Shown: positions 21,512 through 33,489 of the stretch, in pieces
Position numbering within the stretch: the first letter of the stretch is position 1
Layout: the number at the start of each line of letters is the position of its first letter
Source of the DNA: Linum tenue
Taxonomy: Eukaryota; Streptophyta; Magnoliopsida; Malpighiales; Linaceae
Assembly: GCA_946122785.1 (NCBI GenBank)
Contig: CAMGYJ010000003.1
Coordinates: 3,844,001 to 3,908,000, forward strand
Direction: 5' to 3'
Length of the DNA: 64,000 nt
The notes under the pieces: model-generated
Databases searched by the model: none
Seen by the model: the letters and a program-made list of their open reading frames with translations, nothing else
What the model was told of the DNA's origin: nothing
Made by a program: the position numbers and the translations under genes

Positions 21512-23846
21512 GGCAAAATCTCTGAACTGGGAAAGAAAAAAGGGTTTGATGACTCTCCACTAAGGAACAGTGCAAACATACAACTGCTAGCTGCTGCTTC
21601 TTGTGTTCTTGATAAAGGCAGTAGCTTTTTTCATCTCAACCCTTTAAAAAAAAGAACTTTTGGGTAGTGGAAGATTCTAGTGATAGAGCATTAGGTTAAT
21701 CAATATGCATTTAAGTTGTAAGGCAAAATTAAAGGTGATATTGATTGGGGAGGGAGAAAAAGTGGGTTAACAAGAAGTAGAAAGAAAGAATTGAGGCTGA
21801 GATAGGAATATGCAGCAAAATTGTGCCATTACTGTCACCTTTCTTTTTGCTTTATGTGGCTTGGATTAAGAAGATAGGTTTCTTATTGTTGGATTTCTGA
21901 AATGTTGTGAACCACAGTAGAGCTAGCTGCTTTCTAGTGCTGTTTCTGCCCCACCATTTTGCTGCAATATGGACGTTGATCTCCCTAAAGCTGTTTTAGA
22001 CCTTGTGGGATTGGGATGGGGATGAAATCAACTTCAGAAAGAAAAAAAAAAAAAGAAAAAAAAAACGAGGGTTAGATTGGGATTGGAGAAACAGAAGGGA
22101 TGAAGAAAACAACCACCATTGAAAGCTATAAAAAAAAAAAAGTTTTGTTCTTTCACCTGCAGATTGGTAGGTAAGTGGCCTGTATTTGACTGCAACTTTG
22201 CAGCTGATATTTTGTGAACGTGGGCAGATCTGATCTTTTGGATTGGAATTGGAACTTTGGAGATGTGGGATGGATGGATAGACATTAGTGTTTAGGGAAT
22301 AAAAAGGAAAAGGCGTGATCTTTGGGTTGGAGATCTTATTATGGAAGTTGGTTTAGGTCTGCTAGCCTAGGTAGTTACTGTAAGATCAGATAAAATTTTG
22401 GATTAGGATCTCCATTGATTATGTTCATCACGATCCTGCCATCTGTGTCATTTGTTGAGTATCGATCACTATATCACTCATCTGTGGAATGGTGCATTAA
22501 TACTATTATTGTAATGATTGTTGTTATATTTGTTTGCTGCAAGTTTGTTGGCATTTGGCAGAGTTTGTCCTGTAAACGGCAATGAAATGAAGGACAACAT
22601 TCATGTGATCTTACAGCAGATGGAAATTTCTCTATGGCAGCTCAATGGGGAAGTTTCTGCAGAAATGGAGAGTGAAGTTTTTACATACTAAAAAGCGTTA
22701 GTGGTCCCTAATATTATATCATTTTCACAACCATGTCTCTGTACCATGATTTTTGACGAATACATTGGGATGATGTGCGCTTGTCTATTATTTCTAATCT
22801 TTCAATTAAATTTGCAGACAAGTAAGATCATCAATTTTGGTTTTTATAAAGTATTAATCATTTGAGACATAATGGATTTGGATAAGAGAGCAAAATGCAA
22901 ACTCCCAACATACAAGGACTAGTGAATTATCAAGGTAGTGCTAAACTTGAATCAAGTCAAGTAATAATTTGGGTTTGGTTTGAATCTTTCACATAAAGGC
23001 TAGAGATGGTTAAAGAGTATAGTATAGGAACTTGTTTGTGAAAATTCATGTTGTAAGGATGTAATTGTTATGGCAACATATTATAGGGATTAACCCTACC
23101 ATAAACGTATACTGTGTATCAGAAATGGCAGTTTTTTATACTTTGAGTAGTAGCTTATTTGGCTTAATTCATTTTATCCCTTTGAAAATTGGATTTGAAT
23201 GGGGTGGTATTTATCCAAATCTAGTATGTTCGTTATTAGTTAGATTGAATATTGATTGGATCGAATTTAAATCTTAGAATGAGTTTCATTTGATTTTATC
23301 TTGCTAGTTCAATATTATTTCTCTATGAAATTATCCAAACTAATCATATTAAGTCAATCATGTTAAAATAATGGCATGCCATCTAAATAAGTAAATAACT
23401 AAACTCACACGACAGTGATAATTTACCATGACTAAAAATTTAAGTAATTTGCGTTGTTCAAAATTCTATTAACCTTTCGTCTTAAATAAATTTTCTTAAT
23501 CAATCAAAATCAATTCAACATACATCACCACATTGAAATTTCTTCTTGATTAATTATCGGGAAAAATTCTTCATGGATTCCAATTTTGAATTTCAAAACT
23601 CCATTGAAAAAGAAATTTTATCATAGTTCCGAGCAAATAATTATTTAGTCACACACAATCCTAAACAACAATATTCTTATATGATCCATTTGGATGATAT
23701 CTTTCAAGACATCCTACTAACAAGTACTGGAGTTGGTTGGCATTCAAAAAGTTAAGATTTAGCAGACAATTCATCGAGAAGATCAATATACAAGCATAGT
23801 AAATCATAACCAAGTGGGTCATCTTTGCTTCACTTGTAAATAAAAG
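21512..23846. other. Intergenic, upstream region of NPF6.2-like gene
   Basis: Contains A-rich tracts near 22041-22066 and 22129-22142 and otherwise AT-rich DNA. No gene, RNA or transposon end recognised. A short (TA)n run is at 23893-23912, just inside the next element. Confidence 0.4.
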
Positions 23847-23852
23847 GGGCTT

Positions 23853-24821
23853 GCTATTTGCCGCCAAACAAATTGCTATTTGCCGCCAACTAAAATATAT
23901 ATATATATATATGTACATCTTTGGTTAAGAAATTTCACAATCTACAACGTATCCAACTTTCAGAAAACGTATTGAATCAGAAAAAATCGACGCTCGCCGG
24001 AAAAGTCGCCGGAAAACCATCGGGAAAGCCCATCCTCGACGTAAACTGCGGACACGCATCCATGAATCATCACTAAGCAGGTGCGTCAACCTCCCGTCAT
24101 CCTCAATCGTCGGAAAACAAGTAAGTTTACTTTTTCCGGCAAGTTTTTCAATTTTCTGGCAATTTTTCCAGTTTTCCGGCGAAAAACATGGTGGGCCGAA
24201 AAAATCTTGTGCCCGGTGCGCCGCCGGACCGAAACTTTTTTGCGGCCGGCGCGACGCCCGGCCGAAATATTTTTTCAGCCCGTCGTCGCCCCGGTCGCAA
24301 ATTTTTTTTGGCCGGTCGCCGAACGCGCCGCCATGAATTTTTCCGGCGGCGGGTTCGGCGACCGGCCGAAAAAAATTTGCGGACGGAACGCCGCCGGGCC
24401 GAAAGAATTTTTCGGCTGGGCGTCGCTCCGGCCGAAAAATTCTTTCGGCCCGGCGGCGTTCCAGCCACAAAATTTTTTCGGCCCACCGTGTTTTTTCGCC
24501 GGAAAACTGGAAAAATTGCCGAAAAATTGAAAAACTTGCCGGAAAAAGTAAACTTACTTGTTTTCCGACGATTGAGGACGACGGGAGGTTGACGCACTTG
24601 CTTAGTGATGATTCATGGATGCGTGTCCGCAGTTTACGTCGAGGATGGGCTTTTCGATGGTTTTCCGGCGACTTTTCCGACGAGCGTCGATTTTTTCTGA
24701 TTCAATACGTTTTCTGAAAGTTGGATATGTTGTAGATTGTGAAATTTCTTAACCAAAGATGTACATATATACTTTTTTTTTTGGTTGGCGGCAAATAGCA
24801 ATTTGGTTGGCGGCAAATAGC
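23853..24821. mobile_element. GC-rich fold-back element, about 970 bp
   Basis: Seen: nearly the whole stretch is one palindrome centred near 24,340. Each end carries two tandem copies of TTGCTATTTGCCGCCAA, about 21 bp apart, then a matching arm of roughly 300 bp or more; for example GTACATCTTTGGTTAAG near 23912 is complemented near 24765. The core is very GC-rich and made of GCCGGCCGAAAAATTTTT-like units. The flanks AAATAAAAGG (23838) and AAATAAAAAG (24829) could be a degenerate 9-10-bp TSD, which would suggest a Mutator-like origin, but the extreme ends do not pair well. The open frames of 134-181 codons on both strands are by-products of the palindrome. Confidence 0.75.
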
Positions 24822-24837
24822 CGTTCACAAATAAAAA

Positions 24838-25548
24838 GAGGGCTCTAACTTCCTTAATCAACGAGAATAACTAATTATAGTCGAGCATGCCATTATATAG
24901 TTGTCCATGAATGACAGTTAATATAGTCATATCATAAACTACTTTTATAGAATAAAGTAAGAATACATAATTAATCACTACGAATCTTCGCACTAGAACG
25001 ACTTAACCATATAGTGGGGTTCAAGAGATTATAATTTTTTCTTCTTCAAATGCCACTCATTACTCATACTTGAGTACTAAACCCTAAAACTGATTTCCAG
25101 CCAGTAACGAGGTTGTGGACTGTATTTGAGATGGAAGCCAATGGTGTTGTATGAAAGAAACTCTCTAGCTAGGTCCATTATTGAGAGACATTGTCTCTCT
25201 TAAGGGTTGACTCTTGGAGAATGTTTTTTTTTCTGTGATCAACATTGTTTCCAGTAGGTCCAATGAAAGTTGACCAAACAGAAAGCACTGATTTGATTCA
25301 TTTCACAGATCCTGCTTCATCATTCTCAAGGGACACTTTTATAATCCTCAGAGGTTTCCAAGGACCCATGTCTGGTCCATGTGGTCTCGCACGTGCCATG
25401 TCACTGAGCTCCACACGTGTCCAAATGGGAATGACAAAGTTGTAATAATTGATCATGCAGTGCATACTTAGCTGCATAATTGTACCATACCAGCAGACAC
25501 CATGAAGTGCAATAGCTGCTGGCCCTAGCCATTAGAGCGACATGGAAC

Positions 25549-25603
<55 letters not shown>

Positions 25604-26489
25604 GAGAGTGGGAGTGTGTTAAAACTTAACATGGTTCCCACTTAGGCAGATGAGTTAAAAGAATAAGAAGGATGATGATTGATGAGTGAAGTTGTTGGGT
25701 AATTTGACTCAATTATCATAATTTACATGAGTATTGGGTTGGATTCAAATGAACTAAAATATGTACTTTTAATTGTTTAGGGTTTGAGTCGCGTTAGATT
25801 GAATTAAATTTGGGTCGTACCCAATGAGTGTATTGGGGTCCAGATGATCGTATACAAAAAAATAATAATATCGATTATCTCATTAACTGCTTTCAACCCA
25901 ATTACACCTTTGAAGTTGGTATTTCCAACTTTTGTTTGTTTCGTAACAAAAAATAATGCCAAAGCTTCACTAGAACTGGATATTCATTTTCTTCAGAGTA
26001 CCCACCAATATTATGAATCAAATTTAGATCAAAACTAAAGAATTAGGTATAAGTCTACCAAAATGTAAAATTACCCAAATGTAACTAATTAATCATTAAT
26101 AAATTGGATTTGAGCAATACTGAACACTTGTTTTTTCCCATCCTATTTAGAATGAAAACCATATGGTGATCATTGATGAAACTAACTAGCACCAGACAAT
26201 CCATCTGGTGTCCTATTATATCTTTTCATTCTTCCTCCATATATATCCCACCGCCATGGCCATCCCCACCATGTAATCCCTCCCTTTTCCCCCCACTTAG
26301 AAAAATGTATGGGCTTGATTAACATGTATGGATTGCCAATACAACTTTTGGTGAGAAACCCATGAGATAGCGATGTAAACACTAAACACTTCTTCAAATC
26401 TCTTTCACCATTTTTATACCCTTTGGTTGCACCACTTCTTATATATAACTCATGTCATGAGTTTGAAGTTTACGCAAAAATTATTATAT
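24838..26489. other. Intergenic with G-box motifs and a GA microsatellite
   Basis: Around 25385-25425 two ACGT-core motifs occur close together (GCACGTGCC and CACACGTGTCC), the form bound by bZIP/ABRE factors. No gene is evident next to them. No other coding region is recognised. Confidence 0.4.
25551..25600. repeat. (GA)25 microsatellite
   Basis: A pure run of GA dinucleotides, about 50 bp. Confidence 0.95.
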
Positions 26490-26497
26490 ATACATTG

Positions 26498-26849
26498 CAT
26501 AGTTAGTACATACTCCGTTTAATACATGTATATGTACCCCGTACGTATTTTATCCGTTTAAAACTTCCGTATCCGTACTATTGTCAAGCCGTTTTATTTT
26601 TTACCGTTCATTTGATGGCTCCCATACTAAACACGTATAAAACCCGTATAACACGTTTAATATCCATATTTAATGACTTAAATTTTCAACTTTACTATTA
26701 TTTATATATTTATATAATTTTGAAATAATTTATTTTATATATTTATTACTATTAACGTACTATTAAACGTAACATTAGATTAGAAACAAAGTTAAATATC
26801 CGTACGTATTTTATATGTAACTTTCCCGGACCGTATTTTACTAACTATG
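26498..26849. mobile_element. hAT-type MITE, 352 bp, 8-bp TSD
   Basis: Ends CATAGTTAGTA and TACTAACTATG are exact inverted repeats and are flanked by the 8-bp direct repeat ATACATTG (26490-26497 and 26850-26857). The interior is rich in CGTA/TACG words. Inverted relatives occur at 32556-32889 and 38180-38511. Confidence 0.82.
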
Positions 26850-26857
26850 ATACATTG

Positions 26858-27458
26858 TGCACACATATCTCTTGATCAAAACTATACTACCATATCATGA
26901 AAAAATTCATCTCAATACATACTCCAAATTATTGAGTGAGACTCATATATTTAATCTCGAATCTCATCTCTTACCCAACAACTCTCAATGTAGGTAGTGC
27001 AGTGACGGGATTAAATATGACAGACACATACGAATTTCAAATCCAGACAAATATTAAAACTAACAACCCGATCGAGAGTACCGATAAAGTTTATGTTTTG
27101 ACATCTCGAAAAGAGTTGAAAATTGTTAGACTGCAATGATACATGAGATGGTGAAAGGATTGTTTAGAGAGAGAGAAAAAACCCAGCAAATTGATCCAAT
27201 GGGCATGTCTAGCCAGAAATGTTGGTGCAATGGGGCCATATGCCAAGCCAAAGGATTTGTATCCCAAATGAATTTGACTTTGACACACTACAGAAAGAAA
27301 TAAACTGGATGATCGCCAGCCAAATATATGTATGTGTTAATGTAAGTGGCCATAAGCTGGGAACTCAACTCAATACTCCACCCGCCATTATTGCCAACAG
27401 CTGTATTCTTTCTTTGCAGGTAGTGCTCTTCTGATCTGTGCAAATCTTCCTGCCATCT
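26858..27458. other. Intergenic, nothing recognised
   Basis: AT-rich DNA with small frames on both strands and no known domain. It ends where segmental copy A begins. Confidence 0.4.
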
Positions 27459-28379
27459 CTCTCCCATATATGTTTCTCTTCACCTGGCTAAGTCTGTGTT
27501 CCATTATATCCCATGGGCGAGTTGGTAACACACCTGAATTTAACCAGTAGATCTCAATAATTCAATAAACAAATTCATGAACTAGGATTTTCCAATTTGT
27601 ATCATCGATCACCCGATATAGTATCTCTTCTCATATCTTAGTATCTCATGTGCGAGTTGGTACTTGTTAACACCCAATTGCCTGCCTTTGAGGATGGCCT
27701 AATATAATTATTCCTTGTTAGTAGAAAATTATTATGCTTCTTCCTTCAATAACTCCCGCTAAAGCCAAGTCTAATGCAAAACACCAAATTTGGAGCTTTA
27801 ATGCTTCAATCTCCATATTTGGGGATCTTAATTTTTTCCAGTTTTTCCATTTACTTAAAAATGTACTTATCTAAACCTTAATATAATTTTTCGTGTTAAT
27901 TTTTGTATAGATCGTCATCATTTTTAAATACAAATTTTTCGATAGAATTTTGTTAAATTCCGGCACCGAATTTTTTTTTTACGAAAAATTATGGACCTAA
28001 TTTGGATTTACACACAACACTTGAAAATGATTAATCTAATTAAATCCCTAACTAATTCCCTAATTAAATCCCTAACTTTTTTTTAGTTAGGGATTTAATT
28101 AGGGAATCCCTAACTAAATCCCTAAAATCTTAAAAAGAAAAAGAAAAAGCCACGTGGTGGGCTTTGGGGAGTCTCTATATTTGGGGAACCCCCATTTCCA
28201 CCCCACCCCCCCCCCCCCAAATTTGAGGATCCTTTTGCAGATCTCCGCCAAATATAAAGACTTCTCCATTTATAGAGACTCCATTGGAGCTAACTTTTTC
28301 ACAAATATAGAGACTGCGCCATTTATAGAGGCTCCATTCGAATTAGCCTAAGATGCACCAGCTCCCTCAACAATTCGAG

Positions 28380-29857
28380 GGGTTAATTGCATGTCATGCC
28401 ACTTAAGTTTTGGCTTGGTTGCACGTTAACCACTTAAATTTGTTTAGTTGCAACTAAAACACTTAAATTCAATGTTTGTTGCACCGTCACCTTTTCCATC
28501 CAAAAACTTAACGGCGGGTATGAAATAGTAATTTTACATTTCACATGGACATTCTATTTATTTTAGCTTCTACCACTCAGATTTGTTTAGTTGCAACAAA
28601 CCGCCTTGTGTCGAGGATGTTGTACATCTGGAACGACAGCTCCAAAGACTCGCGTGCTGTCTTTGCTGTTTCTGGATCCATGGACGAAACCTGTTTTTTT
28701 ACGAACAGGGAACTACAATGCAAGTATGCAATAACGAATGCCAAATGAACCACACATCGAATGCTAGAGTACTTAGTCGGAAGATGCACAAACTGATATT
28801 ACTTAAGCAAAGCAGGATCGAAGAGAGGGAAATGCTTTCTGAAATTGAAAGCAAGTAACAAACAGCAAGCACTATTACTTGATATAGATTATGCCAAACG
28901 AAAAATTTTCAGGGTATGGTACCACAAAAAATTCCCCGGTTGGACATTTGAGGCATGATCAACCTACAACCAATCACGCATCAAAAACCTATCTAGTAAG
29001 GGAAAATAATCGAACAAAAAATGTGGTAGCAAGGCCAGTACTTAAAACCCTCCATTGTCCATTTGTCCTGCCATAATTCTCCATAACCAGAACAACTACG
29101 CAGCACGAAAATGGAGGATCGGAAATGATTGGTGGGTAGGAAAATCCTAAACCCTATGACTTGCGAGCAAACGTTGGAGCGAATTGCAGAGCAAAATTAC
29201 GCACAGAAAAAAGGAGCAGAACAAGGTACCGTCAAAAGAGAAATGCGCTGAAATGATGAGTTGAGGGAGAGCCCAGAAGCAGGAGACTGGCGGAGACCAC
29301 GGCGGCGGTGTCTGGTGGAGCTGCTCCGAACGTAGCAGCGCCGACCAACTACTTCTCTTCCCGCTTTTCTTTCTTTCCAATTCCAAAGGCTTGCTTCTGT
29401 TCCTGAATCGTGATGGGCGAGAGGATGGGAGATTCAGATAGAAGGATCCAACTAAGAAACCCAGCACTAGCGTCAATCACTTTCTTTGCCGATTTACGAT
29501 TGATGCTTCGATTTTGCTCGGCTGACCTAGCCCTAGCTTTCAATTTTACCATTGTTAAATGAGCATATATTCAAAGCCGATTTATCTGAAGTACTTTGCT
29601 TTTGCGACTGAGTTTTCATTTTTTTAGATTTTCCTTCAAATTTAGGTTAGCTTCTGTGAGTCAACAATCCAAAGCTGAGCTGAAATGTGAATGTGGCATG
29701 TAAAATTACTTTTTCATACCTGCCGTTAAGTTTTTGGATGGAAAAGGTAACGGTGCAACGAAAATTAAACTTAAGTGTTTTAGTTGCAACTAAACAAATC
29801 TAAGTGGTTAACATGCAACCAAGCCAAAACTTAAGTGGTATGGCATGCAATTAACCC
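28380..29857. mobile_element. Pack-MULE-like element carrying a MOZART1/GIP1 exon
   Basis: Seen: TIRs of about 160 bp, beginning GGGTTAATTGCATG on both ends, and a 10-bp direct repeat ACAATTCGAG (28370-28379, 29858-29867). Copy B has the same place uninterrupted (near 37170-37183). Length is 1478 bp. There is no transposase. The interior contains, on the minus strand, a GC-rich leader with a splice donor (29230-29560) and the first coding exon of a MOZART1-like gene (28605-28681). Known: Mutator-like elements often carry gene pieces (Pack-MULEs) and make 9-10-bp TSDs. Confidence 0.85.
28605..28681 (-). pseudogene. Captured first coding exon of a MOZART1 (GIP1) gene
   Basis: Seen: ATG at 28681, preceded by a splice acceptor (AAAAAAACAG, then GTTTCGTCC), followed by MDPETAKTARESLELSF and QMYNILDT. 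The frame then runs into TIR-like DNA. Known: this is the start of the mitotic-spindle organising protein 1 (MZT1/GIP1), a subunit of the gamma-tubulin ring complex of about 70 aa; the remaining 45 or so residues are absent. The upstream exon-like stretch with donor GTACCT near 29225 would be the captured 5' UTR. Inferred: a fragment, not a working gene, though it may be transcribed. Confidence 0.82.
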
Positions 29858-30002
29858 ACAATTCGAGCATATAAGTTTCTCTATTTTCAAGGTGCTAGCA
29901 GCCTAACACACACCAACTCTATGGGTCCGGAGAAAATATGACCATGCACATGAATCTGAGATTATTTTTGAACCATTTACTATAGTTGGGATTAACTACC
30001 GC

Positions 30003-30518
30003 TAGGGATGGCAATTTACCCACCCATGGGTAATTTTGCCCAAACCCAAGTAGACCCATTAATTATGGGTAGGGTTTGGGTGATGTGTGTATGGGTTTGG
30101 GTTAGATATGGATATTATCTAAATGGGTATGGGTTGGATATGGATATCCATTTACTTGAGAGTGTTTTAACTACACATGCAAAAATTGGACTTATTTGTA
30201 AAACTTGAAAATTTTAGGTACCAAAATGTAAGACCAAAAAAATTTAGGTACCAAAACGTAATTTTCCATCGATATTTTGATGACTTATATGCAAAAAAAA
30301 TTAAATTTAGGTACTAAATATGCATATCTATTAAGTTTAGGTACCAAACTGTAATTTGTATTTGGGCATGGGTACAAACCCAAATCCAACCCAAAGTAAA
30401 TGGGTATGGGTACAAACCCATTAAACTTTACCCATATCCATATATTTGGATTTCATACCCAACCCAATTGGGTTGGATAGTAAAATACCCATGGGTATGG
30501 GCAAAATTGCCATCCCTA
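30003..30518. mobile_element. hAT element, 516 bp, with empty site in copy B
   Basis: Ends TAGGGATGGCAATTT and AAATTGCCATCCCTA (one extra A internally) are inverted, flanked by the 8-bp repeat ACTACCGC (29995-30002 and 30519-30526). Copy B reads straight through this site (37308-37325). Subterminal regions carry many ACCCATGGGT-type words and the middle has repeated TTTAGGTACCAAA. No transposase. A decayed relative lies inside the Helitron at about 33690-34040. Confidence 0.9.
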
Positions 30519-31080
30519 ACTACCGCGCACCATCCTCCACGACGAATCCAACCAGGTAACAACCACAACGATGTCGAGAGACCAGCAGACGAAGCGTCCT
30601 CTCCTCTCTCTCTCTCTCTCTCCTGTTCGTCGTGCCCTACTCAGGAGTTGATAAGAAACGAAGTAGCTAGCTATAGATAGATAGATAGAGTAGTACTTGA
30701 CCGTTAATCTTCCATATACGTTACATCTGTAAAGTCCAAGTTGCACTCCCGACTGATATAGACAAAGGAAAGTTGCAAGTGAAAGCAAAATTCCCTTCAC
30801 CAAATTCCCACTTATTTTGCATGAACGTAATCTGCTTGCTAGCTAGCTAGCTAGTTTGAATAAGGAACTACTGATCTTTTCATTTGTTTAATTCTTTAAT
30901 TAAAGCAGGCACGTAATTAATCAGATTAATCATGTGCTAGAAGGGGATTGGGTCAAACAATTAATTACCTGCAGACGTATCGCAATTGCTTCCTTCAATA
31001 CAATACGTACCCACAAATTAAAGCAACTTTGAACAACGACGGAGAATTAACGAATAAGGATTAGAGTACTCACAAACAAG

Positions 31081-32330
31081 AGATTTTTCCAGAAATAGCA
31101 CTGTTTAAAAAAAAAATTCCAAAAATAGCACCCAACTCCGAAAAATTCCAAAAATAGCACCATTTTTTTTAAACCGCAACCCGGAGGTGCGTTTTTCGAT
31201 GAAAACGCCACCCGAGGGCGCGTTTTTCGATGCAAACCGCACTGGTAGGGAGCGGTTTTGCAAACCGCACCCCCAGGGTGCGATCTGCCTTTTTTTTTTT
31301 TTTTTTTTGCAAACCGCACCCCCAGGGTGCGATCTGTTTTTTTTTTTTTTTTTTTTTTTGAAAAATCCTAACTTAGGTGGAAACTTCAAACGAACGTATC
31401 TTTATGTTCGGGTATCCGATCGTCGCGATTTTTTTTTTGATTCCGCATAATTTTTCGAGATCTTGCAAGCCGCAAAATGCCGAATGCGGTTTGGTCCCGC
31501 TTTCGTCCCGAAAAAACGTCGTTTGCTACCCCGAACGATCCTTTTTTCGATTTCGTCAAACTTTGAACGACCATAACTTTGTGCTCCACAATCCGAAAAT
31601 CATGAAATTTTTTTTGATTTTGCATAACTTTTTGAGGACTACAATTTTTTCTAGGAGAGAATTTTCAAAAAATGAATTATTTTGGATATACGGGGTTTTG
31701 GGAATAAGTTTACCTTTCTTTTTAGGAATCCAAGTACATTCCGAAATTATGTCTATGATAAAAAATTTAGTCCTCAAAAATTTATGCAAAATAAAAAAAA
31801 AAATCATGATTTTCGGATTGTGGAGCACAAAGTTATGGTCGTTCAAAGTTTCACGAAATCGAAAAAATGCTCGTTCGGGGTAGCAAACGACATTTTTTGG
31901 TTCGAAGGCGAGACCAAACCACCTTTGGCAGTCTTCGGCTTGCAAGATCTCAAAAATTTATGCGGAATCAAAAAAAAAATCGCGGCGATCGGATACCCGA
32001 ACATAAAGATACGTTTGTTTGAAGTTTCCACCTAAGTTAGGATTTTTCAAAAAAAAAAAAAAAAAAAAACAGATCGCACCCTGGGGGTGCGGTTTGCAAA
32101 AAAAAAAAAAAAAAAAAAAAAGGCAGATCGCACCCTGGGGGTGCGGTTTGCAAAACCGCTCCCTACCAGTGCGGTTTGCATCGAAAAACGCGCCCTCGGG
32201 TGGCGTTTTCATCGAAAAACGCACCTCCGGGTTGCGGTTTAAAAAAATGGTGCTATTTTTGGAATTTTTCGGAGTTGGGTGCTATTTTTGGAATTTTTTT
32301 TTTAAACAGTGCTATTTCTGGAAAAATCTC
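31081..32330. mobile_element. 1.25-kb fold-back element with hairpin modules
   Basis: Seen: one near-complete palindrome centred near 31,705, starting AGATTTTTCCAGAAATAGC and ending with its complement, flanked by CACAAACAAG on both sides (31071-31080 and 32331-32340). Copy B has the empty site with one mismatch (near 37914). Each arm contains about five serial GC-rich hairpin modules of the type AACCGC...GGGTGCGG, separated by T or A tracts, then a 400-bp inner arm. There is no transposase. The 10-bp TSD suggests Mutator-like mobilisation. Related but shorter DNA is at 35880-36395. Confidence 0.85.
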
Positions 32331-32555
32331 CACAAACAAGAGGAACTTTAACGATCGATGTCGACCAAGTGGGTTAATAAAAAGTATATTATTTATGTCG
32401 ATCCAGTGGCAGTGCTTCAAAAGTGACCATGATTGATACATGTATTAATTTTTAATGTAATGAATGGGAGGCAAAAATGACATATTGATATGCCGTGGTC
32501 TCGCCAGGATTTCATTTAGACCGGGTACACAACTTTTAAAAAAGATGTGTAATAA

Positions 32556-32889
32556 TAATTAGTAAAATACGGTACAGAAAAGTTACATGTAAAATATGTA
32601 TGGGCATTTTACTTCATCTCTAATCTATGTTATATTTAATAGTACGGCAATAGTCATAAATATATTAAATTAATTATTTTAAAAATACATAAATAAATTA
32701 AAAATTTAATTCATTAAATACAGATATTAAACGTGTTATATGAGTTTTATACGTGTTTAGTATACGGGAGCCATCAAATGAACGGAAAAAAATTCAAACG
32801 ACTTGACAACAATACGGATACGGAAGTTTTAAAAGGATAAAATACGTACGGGTACATGTACGTGTATTAAACAAAGTATTTACTAACTA
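32556..32889. mobile_element. hAT-type MITE relative in copy A
   Basis: Inverted, diverged copy of the element at 26498-26849, recognisable by TAGTTAGTA-like ends and a shared interior such as the block around GGGAGCCATCAAATGAACGG. It is also present in copy B (38180-38511), so it predates the segmental duplication. Confidence 0.7.
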
Positions 32890-32916
32890 AGTAGTTTTTA
32901 TTATCAATTTTATTAT

Positions 32917-33042
32917 GGCTAAATGCCACATTTATTTTTTTCTAGTGACTTGAAACATGTCACGATTGATATTAATTTTTTCTAGTGACTAAACATAACA
33001 TGATTTAGTAATCCCAGTGACCAATAAATATGGCATTTACCC
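32917..33042. mobile_element. 126-bp MITE, TSD ATTTTATTAT
   Basis: Inverted ends GGCTAAATGCCACATTT / AAATATGGCATTTACCC, flanked by ATTTTATTAT (32907-32916 and 33043-33052), and absent from copy B. The TIR is the same as that of the palindromic locus at 51115-51252, so they belong to one family. A 9-10-bp TSD points to a Mutator-like origin. Confidence 0.82.
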
Positions 33043-33489
33043 ATTTTATTATCTATGGTACAGTTTTATATTCCAAATTTATTAGTAGAGTACAATAATT
33101 TCCAAACTATATAATATGAATATCTAAGATGCCAGTCATGTCACTACTATGGATTCTGAAAAAATTATCTATGATTGCATTACTCATTCAATTTCAAATG
33201 ATGTTATTTGCATAGTTTATTGCAGGAAGGAAAGATCATTGCTAGAAAAATTATTATAAGATAAAACGGCATCAAGTTTTAAGGGGAAGAATTTGTGAAA
33301 AAAAATTAATTTGTGAAAAAGATGAACATGTACAAGTATATGATTATCTTTTGTAAAAAAAAAAAAAAAGATTTGAGGTCCAGCTAGAGAGAATGCATGA
33401 GGTTTATTTATATAAAATTCTAATGTAGTATATATAGTTGTAGTTCAATGAAAAATGTTAGTTAATATTTTTTTATGTTTAAATTGTAA

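Noticed and set aside
23925..24597. Overlapping 134-181-codon frames on both strands with shared MRQPPV starts
   Set aside because: They lie in a palindrome, so the same sequence is read on both strands. Low-complexity Arg/Pro/Phe composition, no domain.
31047..32351. Several 80-168-codon frames around poly(T) tracts
   Set aside because: They are mirror images within the fold-back element and are rich in Lys/Phe runs from homopolymers.
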